Positions 8,232-15,985 of a DNA stretch of 64,000 bases are shown one piece after another; the stretch's first letter is position 1, and each line of letters opens with the position of its first letter. Below the pieces are notes generated by a model. It was given only the letters and a program-made list of their open reading frames with translations. It searched no databases and was not told the DNA's origin. Source of the stretch: Streptomyces sp. NBC_00775 (GTDB lineage: Bacteria; Actinomycetota; Actinomycetes; Streptomycetales; Streptomycetaceae); contig NZ_CP108938.1 in assembly GCF_036347135.1 (NCBI RefSeq), forward strand, positions 7,750,001-7,814,000, given 5' to 3'. Both the position numbers and the translations under genes were made by a program.

Positions 8232-8266
8232 GGCCTAGGTCTCTTCCCGAATGGCCTAGGTCTCTT
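8232..8266. repeat. Two 14-bp direct repeats, 21-bp period, upstream of the efflux gene
   Basis: GGCCTAGGTCTCTT occurs at 8232-8245. The same 14 bases occur at 8253-8266, and each contains the palindrome CCTAGG. The 21-bp period places both on the same helix face. They lie in the panB/MFS divergent region, between panB's upstream side and the TetR-type operator. They may be an activator or repressor site, but nothing in the window identifies the protein. Confidence 0.6.
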
Positions 8267-8290
8267 TGTAAGTTCTCCGTAAAGCATTTC

Positions 8291-8313
8291 CGATACGAGA
8301 CGGTGCCGTATCG
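8291..8313. promoter_or_regulatory. TetR-type inverted-repeat operator before the efflux pump
   Basis: CGATACG (8291-8297) and CGTATCG (8307-8313) form perfect 7-bp arms around a 9-bp spacer, 22 nt before the pump start codon. A TetR gene lies directly downstream of the pump, which makes it the likely ligand-responsive repressor. Confidence 0.65.
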
Positions 8314-8334
8314 AAACTCGCTAGGGTGTGCGTC

Positions 8335-9930
8335 ATGACGACTTCCGTTCCTCCCGCCGATCGGCGTGTGCCCGAGGCGGTGCACCGGCGCCGCTGGGCG
8401 ATCCTCGGCGTGCTCATGCTCAGCCTGCTGATCGTGGTGCTCGACAACTCCATCCTGAACGTCGCGATCAAGACCATTTCCACCCCGGCACCCACCGGCC
8501 TGGGCGCCACCCAGAGCGAGCTGGAGTGGGCCATCAACGCCTACACCCTCGTCTTCGCCGGACTGCTGTTCACCGCGGGCCTGCTCGGCGACCGGCTCGG
8601 CCGCAAGAAGGTGCTGCTCGCCGGTCTCGCCGTCTTCGGCATCGGGTCGGCGCTGGCCGCGGAGTCCGGCTCGCCGGTCCAGCTCATCGTGTTCCGCGCG
8701 GTGATGGGCCTCGGCGCCGCCTTTGTGATGCCCGCCACCCTCGCCGTCCTGATGAACGTCTTCGAGCGCGACGAGCAGCCCAAGGCCATCGGCATCTGGG
8801 CCGGCGGCGTCGGCCTCGCCATCGCGATCGGCCCGATCACCGGCGGCATCCTCCTCGACCACTTCTGGTGGGGCTCGGTCTTCCTGATCAACGTGCCGAT
8901 CGTGCTGCTCGCGCTCGTCCTGATGTTCTGGCTGGTCCCCGACTCCCGTGACCCGAACCCGGGCCGCGTCGACGCGGTCGGCGTCGTCCTGTCGGTCATC
9001 GGTCTCGTCCTGCTCGTCTACGGCATCATCAAGGGCGGCCAGCTGGCCGACTTCACCGATGTGAAGGTCCTCGCGACCATCGCGGCCGGACTTGTCGTCC
9101 TCGCCGGGTTCGTCGTGTTCGAGAAGCGCAGCGACCACCCGTCCATCGACGTCACGTACTTCAAGAACAAGGTCTTCTCGGCCGCGATCGCCGCCATCGC
9201 GCTCGTCTTCTTCGCGCTGATGGGCGTGACCTTCTTCTCCGTCTTCTACACCCAGAGCGTGCGGGGCTACTCGCCGCTGCAGACCGGCCTGTTGATGCTG
9301 CCGCTCGCCGCGGCCCAGATCATCTTCGCGCCGCGCGCCCGGCTCGTCGTCGACCGCTTCGGCAACAGGGCCACCTGCACGGCGGGCCTGCTGATCATCG
9401 CCGCGATGCTGGCCGCGTTCGCCGTGCTGGACACGGACACACCGATCTGGCTCCTCGAAGTCATCTTCTTCCTGATGGGCACCGGTATGGCGCACATCAT
9501 GACCCCGACCAGTGTCGTGATAATGCAGGCCCTGCCGCGCGAGAAGGCGGGTTCGGCGTCCGCGCTCAGCAACACCTTCCGCCAGGTCGGCGGCGCCCTC
9601 GGCATCGCGGTCCTCGGCTCCGTGCTCTCCACGGCCTACCGCAGCGGCATCGAGGACAAGCTCTCCTCCGTCCCGGCCGGCCTGCGCCACACCGCGGGCG
9701 AGTCCATCGAGGCCACCCTCGGCGTCGCCGCCAAGCTCGGCCCCCAGGGCAAGGCCCTCGTCGGTCCCGCCAACGACGCCTTCCTGCACGCCATGCACGT
9801 CACCGCCCTGTGCGGTGCGGGTGTCGCGCTGGTCGGCGCGGTCGTCGTGGCCGTCTTCCTGCCGGGCCGGACACCGGACGCCCAGGAGGGCAAGGAAGAG
9901 GCCGATCTGGTTCCGGTGGCGGAGCACTGA
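8335..9930 (+). CDS. DHA2-family (EmrB/QacA) multidrug efflux MFS transporter
   Basis: This is a proton-driven exporter of 531 residues with 14 predicted membrane segments. Visible motifs include [13 protein letters not shown] in segment 1, [13 protein letters not shown] after segment 2 (motif A), [12 protein letters not shown] (antiporter motif C) and [10 protein letters not shown] choose ATG 8335 with AGGG 8 nt upstream. GTG 8326 is possible but has no ribosome-binding site. A TetR-type operator lies just upstream and a TetR gene follows after a strong hairpin, a common self-contained efflux/repressor pair. The substrate cannot be predicted. Confidence 0.92.
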   Translation: MTTSVPPADRRVPEAVHRRRWAILGVLMLSLLIVVLDNSILNVAIKTISTPAPTGLGATQSELEWAINAYTLVFAGLLFTAGLLGDRLGRKKVLLAGLAVFGIGSALAAESGSPVQLIVFRAVMGLGAAFVMPATLAVLMNVFERDEQPKAIGIWAGGVGLAIAIGPITGGILLDHFWWGSVFLINVPIVLLALVLMFWLVPDSRDPNPGRVDAVGVVLSVIGLVLLVYGIIKGGQLADFTDVKVLATIAAGLVVLAGFVVFEKRSDHPSIDVTYFKNKVFSAAIAAIALVFFALMGVTFFSVFYTQSVRGYSPLQTGLLMLPLAAAQIIFAPRARLVVDRFGNRATCTAGLLIIAAMLAAFAVLDTDTPIWLLEVIFFLMGTGMAHIMTPTSVVIMQALPREKAGSASALSNTFRQVGGALGIAVLGSVLSTAYRSGIEDKLSSVPAGLRHTAGESIEATLGVAAKLGPQGKALVGPANDAFLHAMHVTALCGAGVALVGAVVVAVFLPGRTPDAQEGKEEADLVPVAEH

Positions 9931-9955
9931 CGGGTCGTACGGAGCGTTCGGGGCT

Positions 9956-9981
9956 GTGGGCACCCGGCACCGGGTGCCCAC
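9956..9981 (+). terminator. Hairpin terminator after the efflux pump
   Basis: GTGGGCACCCGG and CCGGGTGCCCAC are perfectly complementary around CA, forming a 26-bp palindrome 26 nt after the stop. There is no T-run, as is usual in Streptomyces. Confidence 0.7.
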
Positions 9982-10057
9982 CCGCCCGTACACCGGGGAG
10001 AATGAACGCAGGTCAACCCAGGTCCACCGTTCGGTCAACACAGGTCGACGGAGGCCA

Positions 10058-10699
10058 ATGAAGGAAACGGAGTCCGAAGTGAGCCTCGCGCACAGCCGAG
10101 CCAGGGACGAGGGCCCCGCCAGGGGGCGCCCCCGCAGCGAGGCTGTGGAGCGCGCCATCATCGAAGGCGTGATGAAGCTCCTGGAGGACGGCGTGACGCT
10201 CGGGGAGCTCTCCATCGAGCGCATCGCGCGCACGGCGGGCGTCGGCAAGGCGACCATCTACCGCCGTTGGAGCGGCAAGGAGGAGCTCTTCGTCGACGTG
10301 CTGCGCGCCGCCGAGCCCCCGGACCCGGAACTCCCCGGCGTCTCGATGCGCGGCGACCTGATCGTCCTCCTGGAGTCGCTGCGCCAACGCGGCCTGCTCA
10401 ACCGCTCGTCGGCGATCCTGCACAACGTGTACGCCCAGATGAAGAGCAGCCCCAAGCTGTGGGCCGCGTACGACGCGACCGTCATAGCCCCGAGGCGTCT
10501 TCAGGGCTACGAAGTCCTGCGTCGCGGCCAGCAGAACGGCGAACTCCGGGACGACGTCGACATCGAGCTGCTCAACGACATGTTCGTCGGCCCCATACTC
10601 GTACGCTCCGTACTGCGCCCGGAGACCGAACTCCCCGAGGATCTCGCGGAACGGATCGTCGACACGCTGCTGGAGGGATTGCGCCCGTCCGGCCGGTGA
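10058..10699 (+). CDS. TetR/AcrR-family repressor, probably of the preceding efflux pump
   Basis: This 213-residue regulator has an N-terminal helix-turn-helix at about residues 25-70 (SIERIARTAGVGKATIYRRWSGKEEL read across the motif). Its C-terminal ligand domain resembles the TetR_C_16 or related type, with LRRGQQNGELRDDVDIELL. I choose ATG 10058 because GGAGG (10050-10054) precedes it, and longer in-frame starts run through the pump terminator. The 60 bp upstream carry repeated AGGTCNAC words (10019-10048), a possible autoregulatory site. The neighbouring operator at 8291-8313 is its likely target. Confidence 0.88.
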   Translation: MKETESEVSLAHSRARDEGPARGRPRSEAVERAIIEGVMKLLEDGVTLGELSIERIARTAGVGKATIYRRWSGKEELFVDVLRAAEPPDPELPGVSMRGDLIVLLESLRQRGLLNRSSAILHNVYAQMKSSPKLWAAYDATVIAPRRLQGYEVLRRGQQNGELRDDVDIELLNDMFVGPILVRSVLRPETELPEDLAERIVDTLLEGLRPSGR

Positions 10700-10824
10700 C
10701 GGACGGAACCGCGCACGGCCCAGCGGCAATGCGATGGACAGCACACGGCAAAGCCTTGGTTCGCCTTGTTCCTGACGGGTCGAATGTGCGCGTTTCGTCA
10801 CAGAGGGCGCGCTCCAGCCCCGTA

Positions 10825-10838
10825 TTCGGAACTCCGAA
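10825..10838. promoter_or_regulatory. 14-bp perfect palindrome upstream of the VanJ-like gene
   Basis: TTCGGAACTCCGAA is a perfect palindrome about 120 bp before the next gene, in a 261-bp gap without other obvious features. It could bind a dimeric regulator. Function is unknown. Confidence 0.4.
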
Positions 10839-10960
10839 CGCGAAGTTGGACGTCCCCTTGCCCGTACGGCCGTCATGGGACGGCGAGAACGACACCGATC
10901 ATCCCCTAGGGTCGTAGCCGAGGGGCAGACGGTGCGCACGGCAGTTTGTGAGGCGACGGT

Positions 10961-11998
10961 ATGGCGCAGGCGTATATGACGGAGACGGGCAGCGACGGCC
11001 AGGGGCCGGAACGCAGAGGTTCCCGGCTTCGGCGCCTGCTCGACGGCTGGCGCGGCGACCGCGGCATCTGGCGGCGCGGTCTGATCCTCGGCGCGCTCGC
11101 GGTGATCCTCGCCCTGGTGATGCTGCTGCACGCGCAGATCCCGAACACCATCGGCAACCTCGGCAGCCTGACCGAGACGTTCCTGCCGTGGCTGGGCCTC
11201 ATCATCCCGGTCCTGCTGATCCTCGCCTTCGTGCGGAAGTCCGCCACCGCCCTGATCGCCGTGCTGCTGCCCGCGATCGTCTGGCTGAACCTCTTCGGCG
11301 GACTGCTCACCGACAAGACCGCCGGCGGCGGCGACCTCACCGTCGCCACGCACAACGTCAACGCCGACAACCCGGACCCGTCCGGCACCGCCCGCGACGT
11401 GGCCGCGTCCGGCGCCGACGTACTGGCCCTGGAGGAGCTGACGGCCACGGCGGTCCCGGTGTACGAGAAGGCGCTCGCGTCGACGTACAAGTACCACTCG
11501 GTGCAGGGCACCGTCGGGCTGTGGAGCAAGTACCCGATGACCGGTGCCCAGCCCGTGGACATCAAGCTGGGCTGGACGCGCGCGATGCGGGCGACGGTGA
11601 CGACGCCGAACGGGCAGGTCGCCTTCTTCGTCGCCCACCTGCCCTCGGTGCGGGTGAAGCTGGAGGCCGGGTTCACCGCACGCCAGCGCGACAAGAGCGC
11701 CGACGCGCTGGGCGAGGCGATCGCCGACGAGTCGATCAAGCGGGTCGTCCTGCTCGGCGACCTCAACGGCACGATGAACGACCGCGCGCTGAACGCCGTC
11801 ACCGCGCAGATGCGCTCCACGCAGGGCGCGGCGGGCAGCGGCTTCGGGTTCAGCTGGCCGGCGTCGTTCCCGATGGCCCGCATCGACCAGATCATGGTCA
11901 AGGGCATCGAGCCGGTGACCTCCTGGACCCTGCCCGAGACCGGCAGCGATCACCTCCCGATCGTCGCCCGCGTCAAGGTGGACGCAACCGCGTCTTAA
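10961..11998 (+). CDS. VanJ-like membrane protein with endonuclease/exonuclease/phosphatase domain
   Basis: This 345-residue protein has three N-terminal membrane helices (about residues 40-60, 72-92 and 96-114) followed by an extracellular EEP-fold domain. Metal and catalytic motifs are THNVNAD, ALEELTA, VLLGDLNGTMND, MARIDQIMV and GSDHLPI. The layout matches VanJ, a teicoplanin-resistance membrane protein whose relatives are thought to act on undecaprenyl phosphates or cell-wall intermediates at the outer face. A role in drug resistance here is inference. GAGG lies 8 nt before ATG 10961. A strong terminator follows, so it is transcribed alone. Confidence 0.82.
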   Translation: MAQAYMTETGSDGQGPERRGSRLRRLLDGWRGDRGIWRRGLILGALAVILALVMLLHAQIPNTIGNLGSLTETFLPWLGLIIPVLLILAFVRKSATALIAVLLPAIVWLNLFGGLLTDKTAGGGDLTVATHNVNADNPDPSGTARDVAASGADVLALEELTATAVPVYEKALASTYKYHSVQGTVGLWSKYPMTGAQPVDIKLGWTRAMRATVTTPNGQVAFFVAHLPSVRVKLEAGFTARQRDKSADALGEAIADESIKRVVLLGDLNGTMNDRALNAVTAQMRSTQGAAGSGFGFSWPASFPMARIDQIMVKGIEPVTSWTLPETGSDHLPIVARVKVDATAS

Positions 11999-12046
11999 CC
12001 CCCTGGAATACTGGGCCTGAGAGAGTTTGTTCCACAGCTGAACTTA

Positions 12047-12080
12047 CGCGGTCCGTGCACAGCGGTGTGCACGGACCGCG
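12047..12080 (+). terminator. Strong hairpin terminator after the VanJ-like gene
   Basis: There is a perfect 15-bp stem (CGCGGTCCGTGCACA with TGTGCACGGACCGCG) and a GCGG loop, 49 nt after the stop codon. Confidence 0.85.
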
Positions 12081-12147
12081 CTCCCGCGCGCGTACGTCCC
12101 CGTACACATAGCTCCGCGCGCCCCTCCGCTTCCCTGAAAGGCCCCTC

Positions 12148-13371
12148 ATGCCCCTGGCCCTGCTCGCCCTCGCCGTGGGCGCCTTCGGCATCGGTACCAC
12201 CGAGTTCGTGATGATGGGCCTGCTGCCCGACGTCGCGGACGACCTGCGCGTCTCGATCCCCACCGCCGGGCACCTGGTCTCGGCCTACGCCCTGGGCGTG
12301 GTGATCGGCGCCCCGCTGCTCGCCGCCGCCACGGCCCGGATGTCCCGCCGCAAGGTCCTGATCGCCCTGATGGGCCTCTTCGTGGCGGGCAACGCGCTCT
12401 CCGCCTTCGCCCCCGACTACCACTGGCTCCTGGCCGCACGCTTCCTCAGCGGCCTCCCGCACGGCGCCTTCTTCGGCGTGGGCGCCGTCGTCGCCACCAG
12501 CCTGGTCGCCCCCGAACGCAAGGCCCGCTCCGTCTCGCTGATGTTCCTCGGCCTGACCGTCGCGAACATCGCGGGTGTGCCGGTCGCCACGCTCATGGGC
12601 CAGCACCTGGGCTGGCGGGCGACCTTCCTCGGCGTGAGCGTGATCGGCGTGGCCGCGATAGCCTCGCTCGCGCTCCTGATCCCGCACGACCACACGCACG
12701 CCCCGGCCGGCGGTCTGCGCGGCGAACTGGCCGCCCTGCGCTCCCTCCCCGTCTGGCTGGCCCTGGGGACCACCGTCGCGGGCTTCGGCGCGCTCTTCTC
12801 CGCGTACAGCTACATCACGCCGATGCTCACGGACTCGGCCGGGTACGCCGAGGGCAGCGTGACCCTGCTGCTGGCCCTCTTCGGTGTCGGCGCGACCGCG
12901 GGCAACCTCGTGGGCGGCCGGCTCGCCGACCACTCCCTGCGCGGGACCCTCTTCGGCGGGCTGGTGTCCCTGGTCGCGGTCCTCGCCCTCTTCCCGGTCC
13001 TCATGACCGCCCAGTGGAGCGCGGCCGTCGCGGTCACCCTCCTCGGAGTGGCCGCCTTCATCACCGGCTCGCCCCTCCAGCTCATGGTCATGGAGAAGGC
13101 CTCCGCCGCACCGTCCCTCGCCTCCTCCGCCAACCAGGCCGCGTTCAACCTCGCGAACGCGGGTGGTGCCTGGATCGGGGGGCTTGCGCTGGCCGCGGGC
13201 TTCGGTGCCACGTCGCCGGCGGTGGCCGGAGCGGCCCTCGCCGTGCTCGGCCTCGCGGTGGCCGCACTCGCCCACACCGTCGACCGCCGCCGCGCGGTCG
13301 CTCCCGCGGGAACTCCGGGTCGCCTCGTCGCCACCCACGTTCCCCCACACGCGGAGCCCGCCCACCACTGA
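12148..13371 (+). CDS. DHA1-family MFS exporter (chloramphenicol/arabinose-efflux type)
   Basis: This 407-residue transporter has 12 predicted membrane segments and starts with the family hallmark GAFGIGTTEFVMMGLLPDVA. Motif A-like ARMSRRKVLIAL follows segment 2, and the motif C region is NIAGVPVATLMGQ. This subgroup (CmlR/AraJ/YdhP) exports chloramphenicol or sugars. The substrate here is not determined. ATG 12148 has GAAAGG upstream. The cytoplasmic tail after residue 375 is proline- and histidine-rich. A repeat-filled intergenic region follows. Confidence 0.88.
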   Translation: MPLALLALAVGAFGIGTTEFVMMGLLPDVADDLRVSIPTAGHLVSAYALGVVIGAPLLAAATARMSRRKVLIALMGLFVAGNALSAFAPDYHWLLAARFLSGLPHGAFFGVGAVVATSLVAPERKARSVSLMFLGLTVANIAGVPVATLMGQHLGWRATFLGVSVIGVAAIASLALLIPHDHTHAPAGGLRGELAALRSLPVWLALGTTVAGFGALFSAYSYITPMLTDSAGYAEGSVTLLLALFGVGATAGNLVGGRLADHSLRGTLFGGLVSLVAVLALFPVLMTAQWSAAVAVTLLGVAAFITGSPLQLMVMEKASAAPSLASSANQAAFNLANAGGAWIGGLALAAGFGATSPAVAGAALAVLGLAVAALAHTVDRRRAVAPAGTPGRLVATHVPPHAEPAHH

Positions 13372-13386
13372 GCCTCCGGCACGGGT

Positions 13387-13684
13387 TTTCGCCCCCGCCG
13401 CCCCTACCCGTCCCATCCTTCTGGGGCTCCGCCCCAGACCCCGTGGGCCGGTTCTTTGGCTGCGGGTGGGTGGGGGCCGGCCCAAAAGATTGCGCAGTTC
13501 CCGCCCTCCCCTAAAAGACCCCGGGGCGGGCGGGGGATCGCGGGGCGAAGCCCCGCGCCTTCAGGGGCGCGGGGAACTGCGCGACCAGCCCCCACCAGCC
13601 CGCAGACGACATACAACCCAGGGGGGTCTGGGGGCGCAGCCCCCAGGAACGGGATGGGACGGGTAGGGGCGGCGGGGGCGAGAC
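13387..13684. repeat. Composite Streptomyces intergenic repeat, copy 1
   Basis: The 350-bp gap between the MFS gene and the copper gene is filled by repeat modules. A 62-bp G-rich module (13621-13682) is shared almost exactly with 17915-17976 and 37753-37814. A shortened inverted copy lies at 13388-13441, so the element is bounded by inverted modules. Between them lie AAAAGATTGCGCAGTTCCC (near 13482) and the GGGGCGCGGGGAACTGCGC hairpin module (near 13564). No coding region is credible here. Confidence 0.85.
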
Positions 13685-13721
13685 ACCCCGCCAGATACCG
13701 GGTGGGGGTAAGGTGCGGAAC

Positions 13722-14120
13722 ATGACGACGAGGAGCCGGACGCCACAGCTGCTGCTGTTCGCCGCGCTGCTCCTCGGCATCGTGACCATGCACACACTGG
13801 GCCACCCGTCCGCCCACACCTCACTTCACGGCCCCGGACACCCCTCGTCCACCATGTCGCCCCATGAGCACGCCGCCGAGCCGCTCCTGACGACCGCCAC
13901 AGCCACCGGCACCGGCACCGACATGGACATGGACCCACTCTCCGTCTGCCTCGCGGTACTCGGCGGCTTCACCCTCGCCCTGCTCCTCGCCCTGGCAGTG
14001 GGCCACCCCTGGACGAGCGGCACCGCACACCCCCCACTCGCGCGACTCCTGCGCGCCCTGTGGCCCAACCCACCCCCACCGAGAACCCTTCTCTCTCGTC
14101 TGTCGGTGCTGCGCATCTAG
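13722..14120 (+). CDS. Small His/Met-rich membrane protein beside multicopper oxidase (DUF6153-like)
   Basis: This 132-residue protein has a membrane segment at about residues 10-26 and a second at about 75-95. The exposed loop between them is rich in His and Met (HTLGHPSAHTSLHGPGHP, then DMDMD). The composition suggests binding of copper or another soft metal on the outer face. ATG 13722 is chosen with AAGG 8 nt upstream, over GTG 13713. It is 127 bp from, and in the same direction as, a secreted multicopper oxidase, a pairing that supports a copper role. The family assignment is from memory and function is inferred. Confidence 0.65.
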   Translation: MTTRSRTPQLLLFAALLLGIVTMHTLGHPSAHTSLHGPGHPSSTMSPHEHAAEPLLTTATATGTGTDMDMDPLSVCLAVLGGFTLALLLALAVGHPWTSGTAHPPLARLLRALWPNPPPPRTLLSRLSVLRI

Positions 14121-14247
14121 ATCGGCGCACCGGCTGCTTCGTGCTGCCCGTTCGGGGGTGGGAACCTCCGGGCGTCGAGCGGTGTACCAGAAGCAGCGGA
14201 CGCGCCCATCCGCACGCAACATCACCACGACGAGGTGTTACTCAGTC

Positions 14248-15888
14248 ATGCGCACCACCACAGCCATGCGCACTCCCACGCGCCGCACCCTCCTGGCCGC
14301 CACGGCCGCCGTCGCCGGGACGGGGATGCTGTCCGCCTGCTCGGGCTCGGGCTCCGGCCACCCGGGCCACGGAGGAACCGCGAGCGGCTCCGGCACCGCT
14401 CCGAAGGGGTACGTCGACCCGGCGGGCCAGGAAGTCGCCGCCGCCGAGAAGAAGCGCGGCTCCGGCCCTGTACGCAAGGTGAAGCTCACCGCGGCCGCGA
14501 CCTCCCTCGACCTCGGCGGTCGTACGGTCAAGTCCTGGACGTACGGCGGCGACCTGCCCGGCGAGGCGGTCCGCGTCACCGCCGGGGACACCCTCGCCCT
14601 GACGCTCGCCAACCATCTCCCGGAGGCCACGTCCCTGCACTGGCACGGGATCGCCCTGCGCAACGACATGGACGGCGTGCCCGGCCTCACCCAGCGGGCC
14701 GTCAAGCCGGGCGCGGACTTCACCTACCGCTTCACGGTGCCGCACGCGGGGACGTACTGGTTCCATCCGCACTCGGGTACGCAGCAGGACCGCGGTCTGT
14801 ATGCGCCGCTCATCGTGGAGGACCCCAAGGAACCCCTGTCGTACGACAAGGAGTGGGTGGTCGTCCTCGACGACTGGGTCGACGGAGTGGACGGGTCCAC
14901 GCCGGACGCCGTGCTCAAGGAACTGAGCGGCGGCATGGGCATGGACATGAGCATGGACATGGGCCACTCCGGGCACGACATGTCCAACATGTCGATGAGG
15001 GCGGGGGAGTCGCCTTCGTCCTCGCCCTCGTCCTCATCCCCGTCCTCATCCGGTCCGTCCCGCATGCTGATGGGCGCCGAGAGCGATCTGCTGGGCGGCG
15101 ACGCGGGCGATGTCGCGTACCCGTACTACCTGGTCAACGGGCGTACGGCGAAGGCGCCTTCGGTCTTCCGGGCGCGCCCCGGTGACCGCGTCCGGATCCG
15201 GATCATCAACGCGGGGGGTGACACCGCCTTCCGCGTGGCCCTCGGCGGCCACGAGATGACGGTGACGCACACGGACGGCTTCCCGGTGCGGCACGCGACG
15301 ACGGACGCGCTGCTGCTCGGCATGGGCGAGCGGTACGACGTCCTCGTCACCGTCAAGGACGGCGTCTTCCCGCTGACCGCGCTGGCCGAGGGCAAGAAGG
15401 CGTCGGCGCAGGCGTTGCTGAGGACGGGCGGCGGCTCGGCGCCCACCGCGTCCGTACGGCCGAAGGAGCTCGACGGGAGGCTGCTGACGGCGGACAAGCT
15501 GCGGGCCGACGCGTCCGTGGCGCTGCCGGAGAAGGAGCCGGACCGCACGGTGAAGCTCCAGCTCACGGGTGGGATGGAGAAGTACGACTGGGCCTTCGAC
15601 AAGAAGCCGTACAGCGCGGACCAGCGGCATCCGGTCCGGGCCGGGGAGCGGGTGCGGCTCGTGTTCTCCAATTCCACGAGCATGTGGCATCCCGTCCACC
15701 TGCACGGGCACACCTTCGGCCTGGCGAGCGTGGCGGGCGGACCCCGCAAGGACACCGCGATCGTGCTGCCGAACGGGACGCTGACGGTGGACTTCGACGC
15801 CGACAATCCAGGGCTCTGGATGATCCACTGCCACAACGTCTACCACTCGGAGGCGGGGATGATGACCGTGCTCGGCTATCGCAGCTGA
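14248..15888 (+). CDS. Tat-exported multicopper oxidase lipoprotein (CueO/CopA-like)
   Basis: This 546-residue three-cupredoxin-domain oxidase is probably a periplasmic/cell-wall copper or phenol oxidase. Its signal peptide has a twin-arginine motif (TRRTLLA) and a lipobox LSAC, so it is likely a Tat lipoprotein. All four copper motifs are present: LHWHG (about residue 130), WFHPHSG (about 171), HPVHLHGHTF (about 481) and HCHNVYHSEAGMM (about 527). A Met/His-rich insert (MGMDMSMDMGHSGHDM) plus a serine-rich linker at about 230-270 resembles the copper-sensing insert of cuprous oxidases. Start ATG 14248 is the first with an intact twin-arginine leader. GAGG lies 12 nt upstream. Confidence 0.9.
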   Translation: MRTTTAMRTPTRRTLLAATAAVAGTGMLSACSGSGSGHPGHGGTASGSGTAPKGYVDPAGQEVAAAEKKRGSGPVRKVKLTAAATSLDLGGRTVKSWTYGGDLPGEAVRVTAGDTLALTLANHLPEATSLHWHGIALRNDMDGVPGLTQRAVKPGADFTYRFTVPHAGTYWFHPHSGTQQDRGLYAPLIVEDPKEPLSYDKEWVVVLDDWVDGVDGSTPDAVLKELSGGMGMDMSMDMGHSGHDMSNMSMRAGESPSSSPSSSSPSSSGPSRMLMGAESDLLGGDAGDVAYPYYLVNGRTAKAPSVFRARPGDRVRIRIINAGGDTAFRVALGGHEMTVTHTDGFPVRHATTDALLLGMGERYDVLVTVKDGVFPLTALAEGKKASAQALLRTGGGSAPTASVRPKELDGRLLTADKLRADASVALPEKEPDRTVKLQLTGGMEKYDWAFDKKPYSADQRHPVRAGERVRLVFSNSTSMWHPVHLHGHTFGLASVAGGPRKDTAIVLPNGTLTVDFDADNPGLWMIHCHNVYHSEAGMMTVLGYRS

Positions 15889-15935
15889 GTCGCCGAACCC
15901 GGGCCGCTGAGCCCTGAGGGCGGGGGCGTCTCCAC

Positions 15936-15949
15936 GTGGGGCGCCCCAC
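15936..15949. terminator. Hairpin after the multicopper oxidase
   Basis: GTGGGGCGCCCCAC is a perfect 14-bp palindrome 48 nt after the stop. With the preceding GGGCGGGGGCG it can form a compact terminator. Confidence 0.45.
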
Positions 15950-15973
15950 ACCCCATTGTGTCGCTCTGACGAT

Positions 15974-15979
15974 TACACT
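15974..15979 (+). promoter_or_regulatory. -10 element for a likely leaderless nadE transcript
   Basis: TACACT fits TANNNT and ends 6 nt before the GTG start codon, the usual distance from -10 to +1. No Shine-Dalgarno sequence precedes the GTG, so transcription probably starts at the start codon. Confidence 0.5.
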
Positions 15980-15985
15980 GGGCCC

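Noticed and set aside
8134..10257. A 707-codon minus-strand open frame opposite the efflux pump
   Set aside because: It is Asp/Glu/Gly/Arg-rich shadow. It would run across the pump's promoter, operator and terminator.
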